64,000 nt of DNA from NCBI GenBank assembly GCA_017506735.1, contig JAFVMW010000046.1, positions 62,001 to 126,000 of the forward strand, written 5' to 3'. A program made the position numbers and the translations under genes. The stretch comes from Oscillospiraceae bacterium. GTDB taxonomy: Bacteria > Bacillota > Clostridia > Oscillospirales > Oscillospiraceae. The notes beneath the pieces are model-generated. The model was not told the DNA's origin. It did no database searches and worked only from the letters and a program-made list of their open reading frames with translations. Numbering within the stretch: the stretch's first letter is position 1; every line of letters starts with the position of its first letter. Positions 50,187-58,855 of the stretch are shown here, piece by piece.

Positions 50187-50816
50187 ATGAAGGGTTTGAT
50201 TTTGAAGGATCTTTATCAGTGTGTGCGCTACTACAAATCCTACCTGGTTCTGGTTGTGGTATTTCTGTTTTCTTCCGTGAATTCGGACAGTCTGTTTTTC
50301 ACCTTTTATCCGGTGATGATTGCCGGTATGATCCCCCCCAGCCTGCTGGCCTACGACGAGCGGAGCAAGTGGGATCTGTACACCACTACCCTGCCCGTAA
50401 CCCGTGCCCAGGTGGTTTCGGCAAAATATCTGCTGGGACTGATGGTTCAGGCCGCTTTTCTGCTGATTTCGTTACTGTTCCATACGGTTACCCTGCTGGT
50501 AAAGGGCAATTTCTCCCTGGATTATCTGGGGATGATGATTTCCCTGCTGACTGTCCTGTCGGCCCTGTCCTCCTCGGCTACCTTGCCCTTCATGTTCAAG
50601 CTGGGGGCGGAAAAGGGCCGGATGGCCTACTATGTGATGATCGGCCTGACCGTCGGCGGCATTGCCGCGGCTACCGCCGTGCTGCAGCCGGATCTTCAGA
50701 GCGACATTCAGCTGGGCAGCGTCCCTGCCATTCTGATGGTGCTCTTTGCTGGCGGCGTTTACTTCCTGTCCTGGCGGCTGTCCATCCGTTTCTACGAAAA
50801 GAGAGAGTTATCCTGA
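50187..50816 (+). CDS. ABC-2 type permease
   Basis: A 209-residue membrane protein with about six helices and a first cytoplasmic helix MKGLILKDLYQ that is typical of ABC-2 permeases paired with YtrA-controlled ATPases. DERSKWDLYTTTLPVTRAQVVSAKY matches the conserved loop (E-x-x-x-W-x-x-x-x-x-L-P-v-x-R-x-x-v-v-x-x-K-Y), the coupling element to the ATPase. Two or more copies would form the channel. A terminator lies directly after the stop. Confidence 0.88.
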   Translation: MKGLILKDLYQCVRYYKSYLVLVVVFLFSSVNSDSLFFTFYPVMIAGMIPPSLLAYDERSKWDLYTTTLPVTRAQVVSAKYLLGLMVQAAFLLISLLFHTVTLLVKGNFSLDYLGMMISLLTVLSALSSSATLPFMFKLGAEKGRMAYYVMIGLTVGGIAAATAVLQPDLQSDIQLGSVPAILMVLFAGGVYFLSWRLSIRFYEKRELS

Positions 50817-50826
50817 TAATGAATTT

Positions 50827-50859
50827 GCGGTATGATCTTTTGGTCATACCGCTTTTTTT
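50827..50859 (+). terminator. Terminator of the GntR-ABC operon
   Basis: A 9-bp stem GCGGTATGA / TCATACCGC followed by seven T. Confidence 0.93.
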
Positions 50860-50883
50860 ACGTAAAAATCTCCCTCTTTTCCC

Positions 50884-50912
50884 TTTACCGGCGGTGAAAA
50901 AAATGATAGAAT
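50884..50912 (+). promoter_or_regulatory. Sigma-A promoter of the YfhO-family gene
   Basis: TTTACC (50884-50889), a 17-base spacer and TAGAAT (50907-50912). Confidence 0.6.
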
Positions 50913-50945
50913 ACAAGGTATGAATCCTGCGATTGGAGGTCCCCT

Positions 50946-53612
50946 ATGCAAATCAACATCAAAGAAAGCCGCCGGAATTCTTACGCTCTGGCGTTTGGGC
51001 TGCCTATATTCGCAATGATGATCGTTACCATCATTGCCAGCGCGGAGCCCCTGTTCAACCTTAGGAGTATGCTGTACTCGGATATGTACCACCAGTATTA
51101 CCCCTTCTTCGTGGAGTTCCGGAACGCTCTGCGGTCCGGCGACAGCCTGCTCTACACCTGGAGCGTGGGTCTGGGTATGGACTATCTGTCCCTGATCTCC
51201 TACTATCTGGGCTCTCCCCTGAACCTTTTGAGCGTTCTGATTCCGGAAAGCCTGACCCTGGAGTATTTCTCCCTGCTGATGCCCATTAAGCTGGGTCTGG
51301 CCAGCCTGTTCTTTGCCATTTTCCTGAACCGGATCTTCGGACGGGAGGACTATTCCATTGGCCTGTTCGGCTGCTTCTACGGAATGTGCGCCTGGGCATT
51401 GGGCTTCCAGTGGAACGTGATGTGGCTGGACACCTTCGCCCTGCTGCCCCTGCTGACCCTGGGCACTATCTACCTGCTGCGGGACAAGAAGTTCATCCTG
51501 TACACGGTGACCCTGTTTTTGTCCGTGGCAATCAACTATTACATCGGCTTCTTTGTCTGCATTTTTGTTCTGCTGCTGTTTTTCGTGTATCAGATCTGCC
51601 GGTGGAAGGGCTTCGGACGGTTTTTCGCTGACCTGGTGCGGATCGGCTTCTTTACCATCATCGCCATCGGCATGACCGCCATCATCACCCTGCCTGCCTT
51701 TGCCGGACTCCAGAGCACCCAGTCCAGCGTCAACGCATTCCCCAACAGCTTCCGGCTGAACATCGTCACCGACCATTCCTTCATGGGTCTGCTGGATGCC
51801 ATGCGTCAGGTGGCAGGCAACATGATGGGCGGCGGCGAGCTGAACTTCAAGGAGGGTCTGCCCAACATCTACTGCGGCGTGGGCACCGTGATTTTCGGCA
51901 TTCTGTTTTTGACCAGCCGGGACGTAAAGCTCCGGGACAAGCTCTGCTCTGTGGGATTGCTGCTGTTCTTTATGGTCAGCTTCATCATCCGGCAGCTGGA
52001 CTATATCTGGCACGGCTTCCATTTCACCAATATGATCCCCTACCGGTTCAGCTTCCTGTTCAGCTTTGTGCTGCTGTACATGGCTTACCGGGCCTGGACC
52101 ATGAAGGACAGCTTCCAGGTCTGGCAGATTCTGCTTGCCGGCTTCTGCGGCATCGGTCTGACAGTGATTTCCGGTCAGCAGAAGGAAATCTGGTATATCA
52201 TTTTCAACGATGCCTTCCTGATGCTGTATCTGCTGATTTTGATCTTCCAGCTGCCCGGAAAGGCACCTGCTGAGGGGGCCGACGAGGAGCTTGTAAACGC
52301 CTATACCGCAAAGACGGAGAAGAACCGGCGGCTCGGCTCCTGGGCATTGCTGGCTGTGATGGTGGTGGAGCTTGGGATGAATGTGCTGAACTTCGGTCTG
52401 CGGTTCTCCTACACCACCGTGAGCAACTATCCCAAGGGCACTAAGGATGCTGAAACGGTCATTGCCCAGATGCACGAACGTGAAAAGGACAACCTGTTCT
52501 TCCGGGCGGAGACCACCCACTCACAAACGCTGAACGACGGTGCTCTGAACGGCTACTACGGCGTGTCCACCTTCACAAGCTCTGCCAACGTGAAAACCAC
52601 TGAGTTCATGCGTGCCCTGGGCTACGGTGCGAAGAACACCTACAACCGCTACTGCTATGAGGAATCCAGCCCGGTGGCGAACCTGTTTTTGGGTCTGAAA
52701 TACATGCTGGAGCGGGACGGCGATGTGGAGGAAAATGACTATTTCGACATCGTTGCTTCCTCCGGAGAGGTTTATCTGCTGGAGAACAACGCCTATCTGC
52801 CTCTGGGCTTCCTGGCCAACTCCGAGCTGGCCGATGTGGAATTCCAGGTGAATGACTACTTCCGGTTCCAGAACCAGCTCTTCAGCGCCGCAACGGGCGT
52901 TGTGGACGATGTTTGGCGAATGGTCCGGGCAGTGAACGTCACCGGCGAAAAGGTCACCATCGACTCTGTAAAGACCTACGAGTGCCACTACTCCGACGCG
53001 GAATCCGGCGGCAAGATCATTTATGAGTTTACCGCCGACCAGAACGGCTTCCTGTGTCTGGATTTTGATGTGACGGACCGGAACAGCTATTCTGTGTATC
53101 TCAACGACGAGCTGCTCTATTCCGAGACGCTGAGCCTGCGGCAGATGATCGCCGCCTGCAATGTGGGCACCGGCGATGTGGTGAAAGTGGTTCTCAAGTG
53201 CAAGAGCGGTGAGGACGGCCGGACCACTGTGAAGGCAGCTATCCTCAGCGGCAGCTTCTTCCGGACGGGCCACGAAATTCTGAAGGCATCCACCCTGGAG
53301 CTGACCCACTTCTCCAACACCCGGGTGGCCGGCACCATCGACTGCAACCGGGACGGCCTGCTCTACGCCTCCATCCCCCAGGACGGCAACTGGAAGGTCT
53401 ATGTGGACGGTGTGCAGGTGGAGGAAACTCTGGTGGGCGACTGCATGATCGGCGTGATGATGCAGAAGGGCCACCACGAAGTGGAATATGTGTATGAGAA
53501 TCCTGCCTTCTCCTTCGGCTGGAAAATCAGCCTGGTCTTTGGCCTTGTGTTCCTGGTGAGCGTTCTGGCAGTGAAGAACAGAAAGCCCGGAAAATACGAA
53601 AAGCGTTCCTGA
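50946..53612 (+). CDS. YfhO-family membrane protein
   Basis: An 888-residue protein with about 12 membrane helices in the first 500 residues and a beta-rich extracytoplasmic part (about 510-860), then a last helix. The N-terminal loop MLYSDMYHQYYPFF and the LYTWSVGLGMD, YYLGSPLNLL and FNTWMD-like WNVMWLDTFALLPLL segments are typical of YfhO, a GT-C-like fold linked to glycosylation of lipoteichoic acid or other envelope polymers. The Asp-rich first loop (SDMYHQ) fits a catalytic or metal-binding site of GT-C enzymes. GGAGG precedes ATG 50946. Monocistronic. Confidence 0.9.
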   Translation: MQINIKESRRNSYALAFGLPIFAMMIVTIIASAEPLFNLRSMLYSDMYHQYYPFFVEFRNALRSGDSLLYTWSVGLGMDYLSLISYYLGSPLNLLSVLIPESLTLEYFSLLMPIKLGLASLFFAIFLNRIFGREDYSIGLFGCFYGMCAWALGFQWNVMWLDTFALLPLLTLGTIYLLRDKKFILYTVTLFLSVAINYYIGFFVCIFVLLLFFVYQICRWKGFGRFFADLVRIGFFTIIAIGMTAIITLPAFAGLQSTQSSVNAFPNSFRLNIVTDHSFMGLLDAMRQVAGNMMGGGELNFKEGLPNIYCGVGTVIFGILFLTSRDVKLRDKLCSVGLLLFFMVSFIIRQLDYIWHGFHFTNMIPYRFSFLFSFVLLYMAYRAWTMKDSFQVWQILLAGFCGIGLTVISGQQKEIWYIIFNDAFLMLYLLILIFQLPGKAPAEGADEELVNAYTAKTEKNRRLGSWALLAVMVVELGMNVLNFGLRFSYTTVSNYPKGTKDAETVIAQMHEREKDNLFFRAETTHSQTLNDGALNGYYGVSTFTSSANVKTTEFMRALGYGAKNTYNRYCYEESSPVANLFLGLKYMLERDGDVEENDYFDIVASSGEVYLLENNAYLPLGFLANSELADVEFQVNDYFRFQNQLFSAATGVVDDVWRMVRAVNVTGEKVTIDSVKTYECHYSDAESGGKIIYEFTADQNGFLCLDFDVTDRNSYSVYLNDELLYSETLSLRQMIAACNVGTGDVVKVVLKCKSGEDGRTTVKAAILSGSFFRTGHEILKASTLELTHFSNTRVAGTIDCNRDGLLYASIPQDGNWKVYVDGVQVEETLVGDCMIGVMMQKGHHEVEYVYENPAFSFGWKISLVFGLVFLVSVLAVKNRKPGKYEKRS

Positions 53613-53620
53613 GTAAAAAG

Positions 53621-53656
53621 CAACCTCCCTATGGCGTGAGCCATGGGGAGGTTTTG
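53621..53656. terminator. Bidirectional terminator
   Basis: Stem AACCTCCC with an extension ATGGC / GCCAT and one mismatch, followed by TTTT on the + strand and TTTTT a few bases on in the other direction. Lies between the YfhO-family gene and the convergent GNAT gene. Confidence 0.85.
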
Positions 53657-53663
53657 ATATGCA

Positions 53664-54092
53664 TCAAAGCGCTTTCTTCATGTAATATCTGCAATGGCCC
53701 ATGGGACAGTCCTCCAGGATGCCGAACACGGAATAACCTTTTTTCTCGTAAAAGTCCTTTGCCTGCCAGTCGAATGTATCCAGCTGGATGATTGTACAGC
53801 CTTTTTTCTTTGCTTCAAGCTCAATCTCCAGGAGCAGCTGCGATCCCAGGCCCTGGCTGCGATACCGCTCCTCCACCCAGAGATCGCTCACTTCCGCGGT
53901 CCCCCAAACAGTTCGGACCCCAAGGCAGCCAGCGATCGTATTGCCATCCACATCGGTCATTTTCCGTCCGAACATCGCGGCAACACAGTTCGACTCGCCT
54001 TCGGCAGGCATTCGGGAGAGATTGTACTGCGCAAGCATATCGCCAATATAATCATAATCTTCCCTGGTACAAGTCAAGATTTCATATTTCAT
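53664..54092 (-). CDS. GNAT-family N-acetyltransferase
   Basis: A 142-residue acyltransferase. The acetyl-CoA motif A is VSDLWVEERYRSQGLGSQLLLEIE (R-S-Q-G-L-G-S, about residue 78), and motif B is in AKDFYEKKGYSVFGIL. Domain length and the N-terminal sequence YEILTCTREDYDYI fit single-domain GNAT proteins, some of which act on amino-sugar drugs or small metabolites. The substrate is unknown. It is a single gene with its own promoter. Confidence 0.88.
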   Translation of the reverse strand: MKYEILTCTREDYDYIGDMLAQYNLSRMPAEGESNCVAAMFGRKMTDVDGNTIAGCLGVRTVWGTAEVSDLWVEERYRSQGLGSQLLLEIELEAKKKGCTIIQLDTFDWQAKDFYEKKGYSVFGILEDCPMGHCRYYMKKAL

Positions 54093-54130
54093 CGTTTTTT
54101 CTCCAAAGCTTCCAGATTTTGTCTGTCTGG

Positions 54131-54159
54131 ATTATACCACGGGAGCCGAGCCCAGGCAA
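54131..54159 (-). promoter_or_regulatory. Sigma-A promoter of the GNAT gene
   Basis: On the - strand, TTGCCT (54154-54159), a 17-base spacer and a perfect TATAAT (54131-54136). Confidence 0.75.
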
Positions 54160-54172
54160 GCATCTGCCCGGC

Positions 54173-54204
54173 ACAAAAAAGAGTGCATCCCCGAAGGGAT
54201 GCAC
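54173..54204 (-). terminator. Terminator after the UPF0210 gene
   Basis: On the - strand, GTGCATCCC-TTCG-GGGATGCAC followed by TCTTTTTT. Confidence 0.93.
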
Positions 54205-54212
54205 TGGAAAAA

Positions 54213-55571
54213 TCAGTTTTTCAGACTCTGCAGGGGGGCAGGAATCCGGCCGCCTCTGGAGATGAAGTCCACGGTGGACTGGCCGTAAACAGGCATGACG
54301 GGGGCAGAGCCCAGCAGGCCGCCCATTTCCACCCGGTCGCCCACTACCTTGCCCGGGGCAGGGATGATGCGCACAGCGGTGGTCTTGGAATTGACCATAC
54401 CGATGGCCGCTTCGTCCGCAATGATGGCGGAGATGGTCTCGGCGGTGGTATCGCCGGGGACGGCGATCATATCAAGACCCACGGAGCAGACACAGGTCAT
54501 GGCCTCCAGCTTGTTCAGCGTCAAAATGCCAGACTCGGCGGCGGCGATCATGCCTTCGTCCTCGGATACGGGAATGAATGCGCCGGACAGGCCGCCAACA
54601 TGGTTGGATGCCATTACGCCGCCCTTCTTCACAGCGTCGTTGAGCATGGCCAGGGCCGCTGTTGTACCGTGGATGCCGCAGGTCTCCAGACCCATTTCCT
54701 CCAGAATCCGGGCCACAGAGTCGCCCACAGCAGGGGTAGGAGCCAGACTCAGATCCACGATGCCGAAGGGAACGCCCAGACGCCGGGAGGCCTCGTTGCC
54801 AACGATCTGACCCATACGGGTGATGCGGAAGGCAGTCTGCTTGATGGTTTCAGCCACCACATCAAAGGGCTGGCCCTTGACGCTCTTCAGGGCATGATGT
54901 ACCACTCCGGGGCCGGAAACACCCACGTTCAGCACACACTCGGGCTCACCCACACCGTGGAAGGCGCCGGCCATGAAGGGGTTATCTTCAACGGCGTTAC
55001 AGAAAACCACCAGCTTGGCACAGCCAAGGCCGTCGTTGTCGGCGGTGAGGGCGGCGGTTTTCTTGATGATCTGACCCATCAGGGCAACGGCGTTCATGTT
55101 GATGCCGGCCTTGGTGGAGCCAACGTTGACGCTGGAGCAGACCCGGTCGGTGCAGGCCAGGGCCTCGGGGATGGACTCGATGAGCTTCCGGTCGCCAACG
55201 GTGCAGCCCTTCTGCACCAGGGCGGAGAAGCCGCCGATGAAATTCACGCCCACTTCCTTTGCGGCTCTGTCCAGAGTCTGGGCAAAGGGCACATAGGAAT
55301 CGGTGCGGCAGGATTCAGCCACCAGAGCAATGGGAGTCACAGAGATCCGCTTGTTGACGATGGGGATACCGAATTCCTTCTCGATGTCCTCGCCAACCCG
55401 GACCAGGTTCTCAGCCCGACGGGTGATTTTGTCATAAATCTGGTCACAGCAGGTCTTGACATCCGGATGGGCGCAGTCCCGGAGGGAAATGCCCATGGTG
55501 ATGGTGCGGATGTCCAGATGACGCTGCTCGATCATGTCGATGGTTTGAAAAATGTCCTTTTGATTCAGCAT
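54213..55571 (-). CDS. PFL-like UPF0210 family protein
   Basis: A 452-residue protein of the UPF0210/DUF711 family, distantly related to pyruvate formate-lyase in fold. Family marks are [13 protein letters not shown] at the start, [37 protein letters not shown], and a Gly-rich end [13 protein letters not shown]. No glycyl-radical motif is evident, so it is not a radical enzyme of the PFL type. Function unknown. The gene pair ACT-UPF0210 is conserved in many Firmicutes and archaea, and the 9-base gap here implies joint regulation, perhaps amino-acid sensing through ACT. Confidence 0.92.
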   Translation of the reverse strand: MLNQKDIFQTIDMIEQRHLDIRTITMGISLRDCAHPDVKTCCDQIYDKITRRAENLVRVGEDIEKEFGIPIVNKRISVTPIALVAESCRTDSYVPFAQTLDRAAKEVGVNFIGGFSALVQKGCTVGDRKLIESIPEALACTDRVCSSVNVGSTKAGINMNAVALMGQIIKKTAALTADNDGLGCAKLVVFCNAVEDNPFMAGAFHGVGEPECVLNVGVSGPGVVHHALKSVKGQPFDVVAETIKQTAFRITRMGQIVGNEASRRLGVPFGIVDLSLAPTPAVGDSVARILEEMGLETCGIHGTTAALAMLNDAVKKGGVMASNHVGGLSGAFIPVSEDEGMIAAAESGILTLNKLEAMTCVCSVGLDMIAVPGDTTAETISAIIADEAAIGMVNSKTTAVRIIPAPGKVVGDRVEMGGLLGSAPVMPVYGQSTVDFISRGGRIPAPLQSLKN

Positions 55572-55580
55572 GGCGATTCC

Positions 55581-55850
55581 TCAGACCCGGTGCATGGCCT
55601 CAAAAATGTCCTCACGCTGGAGACGGATGGAAAGATTCCGGGACTTGCCCTCCTGTTCCATCTCCACAGCCAGCTGAGCCAGAGGAATGGTTGCCTCAGT
55701 CACATCAACCACCATCATCATGGTGAAATAACCCTGCATAACGGTCTGGCTGATGTCCAGAACATTCACGTTGTACTCGGCAAGCTTGATGCAGACACCG
55801 GCGATGATGCCCACCTGATCCTTGCCGACTACGGTTACAATTGCCTTCAT
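55581..55850 (-). CDS. ACT-domain protein (UPF0237)
   Basis: An 89-residue stand-alone ACT domain: MKAIVTVVGKDQVGIIAGVC, then LAEYNVNVLDISQTVMQG. ACT domains bind amino acids as dimers and regulate partner proteins. UPF0237 members lie next to UPF0210 genes, as here. Length and start agree with the family. Confidence 0.92.
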   Translation of the reverse strand: MKAIVTVVGKDQVGIIAGVCIKLAEYNVNVLDISQTVMQGYFTMMMVVDVTEATIPLAQLAVEMEQEGKSRNLSIRLQREDIFEAMHRV

Positions 55851-55865
55851 TATTTTGGGAACTCC

Positions 55866-56147
55866 TTAGAACTCATAATCTGCGCAGTAGCGGTTTTCGA
55901 TAAAGTGATGGAACTTCTCCTTGGCCATCAGGTGCAGGGGGTGCTTCTGGTACTTCTCCAGGGCCTCCCAGGACTCAAACTCGGAGTACAGGGCATAGTC
56001 CATGCCGCCCTTGGAAGCGTTGATCTCCATCCAGTTCAGGCCGGGGATCTTGCCAACCAGACCCTCCAGGGCGTCAGCGACGATGGCAATGGCCTCTTCC
56101 TTGTTCACATCTTCCTTCAGGGTATACAGTACGATATGCTTAACCAT
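55866..56147 (-). CDS. Dabb (stress-responsive alpha/beta barrel) protein
   Basis: A 93-residue dimeric alpha/beta-barrel protein: MVKHIVLYTLKEDV at the start, the family helix IVADALEGLVGKIPGL, the EINASKGGMDYALYSEFESWEALEKY core (positions about 41-66) and YQKHPLHLMAKEKF. Members range from stress proteins to small cyclases or mono-oxygenases; no specific activity can be assigned. AGGAGG lies upstream. Gap to the ACT gene is 15 bases, so it probably heads the Dabb-ACT-UPF0210 run. Confidence 0.88.
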   Translation of the reverse strand: MVKHIVLYTLKEDVNKEEAIAIVADALEGLVGKIPGLNWMEINASKGGMDYALYSEFESWEALEKYQKHPLHLMAKEKFHHFIENRYCADYEF

Positions 56148-56172
56148 ATTTATATCCTCCTATATTGCCAGA

Positions 56173-56201
56173 ATACCGGAGCCGGTAATCGGCTCCGGTA
56201 T
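56173..56201 (-). terminator. Hairpin after ispH-S1
   Basis: A perfect 12-bp stem ATACCGGAGCCG / CGGCTCCGGTAT with a 5-base loop, 10 bases beyond the ispH-S1 stop on the - strand. No T run, so termination may be partial and let transcripts enter the Dabb gene. Confidence 0.6.
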
Positions 56202-56211
56202 AGGGGTTTAA

Positions 56212-58155
56212 TTACTCAGCGTCCTCAGCGGACTCTTCCAGCAGAGCGCGGATGGACAGGGAGATGCGCTTGTTCTCAGCGTCAACCTCGATGATCTTGA
56301 CCTGAACATCCTGACCCTCGGACAGGACATCCTCGGGCTTGTTGATGCGGCGCTCAGCGATCTGGCTGATGTGGATCAGGCCGTCAACGCCGGGCAGAAT
56401 CTCTGCGAAAGCACCGAAGGTCATCAGCTTCACGACCTTAGCGTTGACGACATCGCCCACGTTGTAGTTGGTCATGAACTGGTTCCAGGGGTTCATCTCA
56501 GCGGTCTTGTAGCCCAGGGAGATCTTGCGCTTGGCAGGGTCGAAGGAGATGACGAACACATCGATCTCATCGCCAACCTTGACAACCTCAGCGGGGTTCT
56601 TGATGCGGTTCCAGCTCAGCTCGGAAACGTGAACCATGCCGTCCACACCGCCGATATCCACGAATGCGCCGTAGGAAGTCAGGGACTTGACAACGCCGTG
56701 GTACTTTGCGCCGACCTCGATCTCGTTCCAGATCTTCTCCTGCTGAGCCTTGCGGGCCTCGGAGTTGACAGCACGGATGGAGCCGATGACACGACGGCGT
56801 GCACGGTTGACCTCGGTGACCTTCAGCTGAACGGTCTTGCCGACCATACCAGCCATGTCGCCGCCCTTGGCAATGCCGGACTGGGAAGCGGGAATGAACA
56901 CACGGATGCCCTTAACGTTAGCGACCAGACCGCCCTTGTTCTCCTCGGTGACAACACCCTCAACAGTGGTCTTGTCCTCGACATAGGCTGCCATGTCGTC
57001 CCAAACCTTGATGGAGTCCAGCTTCTTCTTGGACAGCTGGATGATGCCCTCCTGATCGCTGACGCGAACGACGAAAACCTCGATCTCGTCGCCGACCTTC
57101 AGGATGTCCTCGGGCTTCACGCTGGGATCAGCGCTGACTTCGTCATAAGGAATGTAACCGGTCTGCTTAGCGCCGTCCAGATCGACGGTGATCTCAGTGT
57201 TGCCGATATTGGTAACAACGCCGGTGACCTTATCTCCTGTATTAAAAGTCTTGAGAGACTGGGCAAAGAGTGCCTCGAAGCTTTCCTCCTGCACAGACTC
57301 AACATTTACGATTTCGCTCATAGTCTTATGAACCTCCTTTATAATCCACGCCGGTGTGGATGCACCGGCAGTGATACCAACATCAGATACACCGCAAAAA
57401 TCCTCCGGCACAAGCTCGGAGGCGTTGTCTACCAGAAAAACCCGATTGCAGTGCTCACGGCAGATCATGGCCAGCTTTCCGGTGTTGGAACTTTTCGTGT
57501 CGCCAACAACCACCATGGCATCGCTTGACTTACTCAGCGATGCGGCCTCATTCTGCCGAAATTCCGTTGCTTTACATATTGTATCAAAAATTTTTAAGTT
57601 AGTAAACTGTTTTTTTGCGATTTCACCGCACATTTTCCACAAAAATTCAGTGGAGGTTGTTTGGCAAACCATACAAATTGGCGTGTTGGACGCCACTTCA
57701 CCGCTGCAGGCCCAGGCTTCCAGCTCCTGGGGAGTCTCGAACACCCGGCAGTCACCGCACCAGCCGGCAATGGCCATGACCTCCGGATGAGTCCGGGTGC
57801 CGATGATGACCGGGAGTCTGCCCTCCTGCTCCGCCTTCTCCACGATGCCGTGAATCCGCTTGACGAAGGGACAGGTGGCATCGATGATCTCCACCCCCTG
57901 CTTTTCCAGCCGCTGCTGAACCGCCCGGCTGACGCCGTGGGAACGGATGATCACCGTGGTGCCGGGGGTTGCTTCCTCCGGCGCTTCGATGACTTTGACG
58001 CCCATATCTTCAAAATGCTTCACCGCATGGCGGTTGTGGATGATGGGGCCCAGGGTGGCAACGGTTTTTCCTGAGACTGCCGCCTGCTCCACCAGCTCCA
58101 CTGCCCGGTCCACGCCAAAGCAGAAGCCGGCGTGCTTTGCTACCGTTACGCTCAT
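56212..58155 (-). CDS. ispH: Fused IspH (HMBPP reductase) and ribosomal protein S1-like protein
   Basis: A 647-residue fusion. Residues 1-282 are IspH, the last step of the MEP isoprenoid pathway, with cluster Cys in AGFCFGVD (residue 12), DATCPFV (about 94) and DTICKAT (about 193), plus the HGV and SSNTGKL substrate motifs. Residues about 300-647 hold four S1 RNA-binding repeats; the third and fourth are closest to consensus (YGAFVDIGGVDGMVHVSELSW and FGAFAEILPGVDGLIHISQ). Such fusions are established in Clostridia. The S1 part may serve as ribosomal S1 or as a general RNA-binding protein. It overlaps cmk by four bases. Confidence 0.95.
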   Translation of the reverse strand: MSVTVAKHAGFCFGVDRAVELVEQAAVSGKTVATLGPIIHNRHAVKHFEDMGVKVIEAPEEATPGTTVIIRSHGVSRAVQQRLEKQGVEIIDATCPFVKRIHGIVEKAEQEGRLPVIIGTRTHPEVMAIAGWCGDCRVFETPQELEAWACSGEVASNTPICMVCQTTSTEFLWKMCGEIAKKQFTNLKIFDTICKATEFRQNEAASLSKSSDAMVVVGDTKSSNTGKLAMICREHCNRVFLVDNASELVPEDFCGVSDVGITAGASTPAWIIKEVHKTMSEIVNVESVQEESFEALFAQSLKTFNTGDKVTGVVTNIGNTEITVDLDGAKQTGYIPYDEVSADPSVKPEDILKVGDEIEVFVVRVSDQEGIIQLSKKKLDSIKVWDDMAAYVEDKTTVEGVVTEENKGGLVANVKGIRVFIPASQSGIAKGGDMAGMVGKTVQLKVTEVNRARRRVIGSIRAVNSEARKAQQEKIWNEIEVGAKYHGVVKSLTSYGAFVDIGGVDGMVHVSELSWNRIKNPAEVVKVGDEIDVFVISFDPAKRKISLGYKTAEMNPWNQFMTNYNVGDVVNAKVVKLMTFGAFAEILPGVDGLIHISQIAERRINKPEDVLSEGQDVQVKIIEVDAENKRISLSIRALLEESAEDAE

Positions 58156-58835
58156 GCCTCACACTTCTCCAGAACCAGCTTTTTCAGGGTTTCGATGACC
58201 TCATCCACAGTCATTTCGGAGGTATCCACCAGAATGTGGTTCTTGGTCTGCTTCAGAGGGGCTACGGCACGGTGGGAGTCATTGTAATCCCGGTCGTTGA
58301 TCTCCTTGAGGACCTTGGCAAAGGTCTCCTTTGTGTTGCCCTTGGCCTTCAGCTCCTCCATCCGGCGCTGGGCACGGACCTCGGGGGAGGCGGTCAGGAA
58401 GATCTTCACATCCGCCCGGGGCAGTACCACGGAGCCAATGTCACGGCCGTCCATAATGACGTTGTGCTTTCTGGCCATGTCACGCTGCATCTCCAGCAGG
58501 GTGTCACGAACCAGCTTGTGGGCGGAGATGTCGGAGGCGATCTTGGACATTTCGGGGCTGCGGATATCCTCAGTCACATCCACCTCGTTGAGGAACATAT
58601 GCTGGGAGCCGTCCTCATCGTCATAGACGATCTCGATGACGCACTCATCAATGAGCCGGGTGATGCCGTCGATGTCCTTGGGGCCGATGCCCACCAGGTG
58701 GAAGAAATAGCCGAGAGTACGGTAGATGGCGCCGGTATCCACATAGTAGTAGCCCAGTTCCCGGGCAAGGCGCTTGGCGATGGTGCTTTTGCCGGCGCCG
58801 GCAGGGCCGTCGATGGCTACGGAATAATGTTTCAT
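58152..58835 (-). CDS. cmk: (d)CMP kinase
   Basis: A 227-residue kinase that makes CDP/dCDP from CMP/dCMP. The P-loop is AIDGPAGAGKSTIAK, followed by YYYVDTGAIYRTL, VIMDGRDIGSVVLP and RDYNDSHRAVAPL in family order. ATG 58835 is chosen because GAGGAG sits seven bases upstream; the ATG at 58841 is too close. plsC, often between cmk and ispH in Firmicutes, is absent here. The sigma-factor pair lies 20 bases upstream. Confidence 0.95.
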   Translation of the reverse strand: MKHYSVAIDGPAGAGKSTIAKRLARELGYYYVDTGAIYRTLGYFFHLVGIGPKDIDGITRLIDECVIEIVYDDEDGSQHMFLNEVDVTEDIRSPEMSKIASDISAHKLVRDTLLEMQRDMARKHNVIMDGRDIGSVVLPRADVKIFLTASPEVRAQRRMEELKAKGNTKETFAKVLKEINDRDYNDSHRAVAPLKQTKNHILVDTSEMTVDEVIETLKKLVLEKCEA

Positions 58836-58855
58836 GGTCATGCTCCTCTGTCTTT

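Noticed and set aside
53694..56294. 866-codon + strand frame over the GNAT and UPF0210 genes
   Set aside because: Antisense shadow rich in His, Gly and Gln; the opposite-strand genes have clear motifs.
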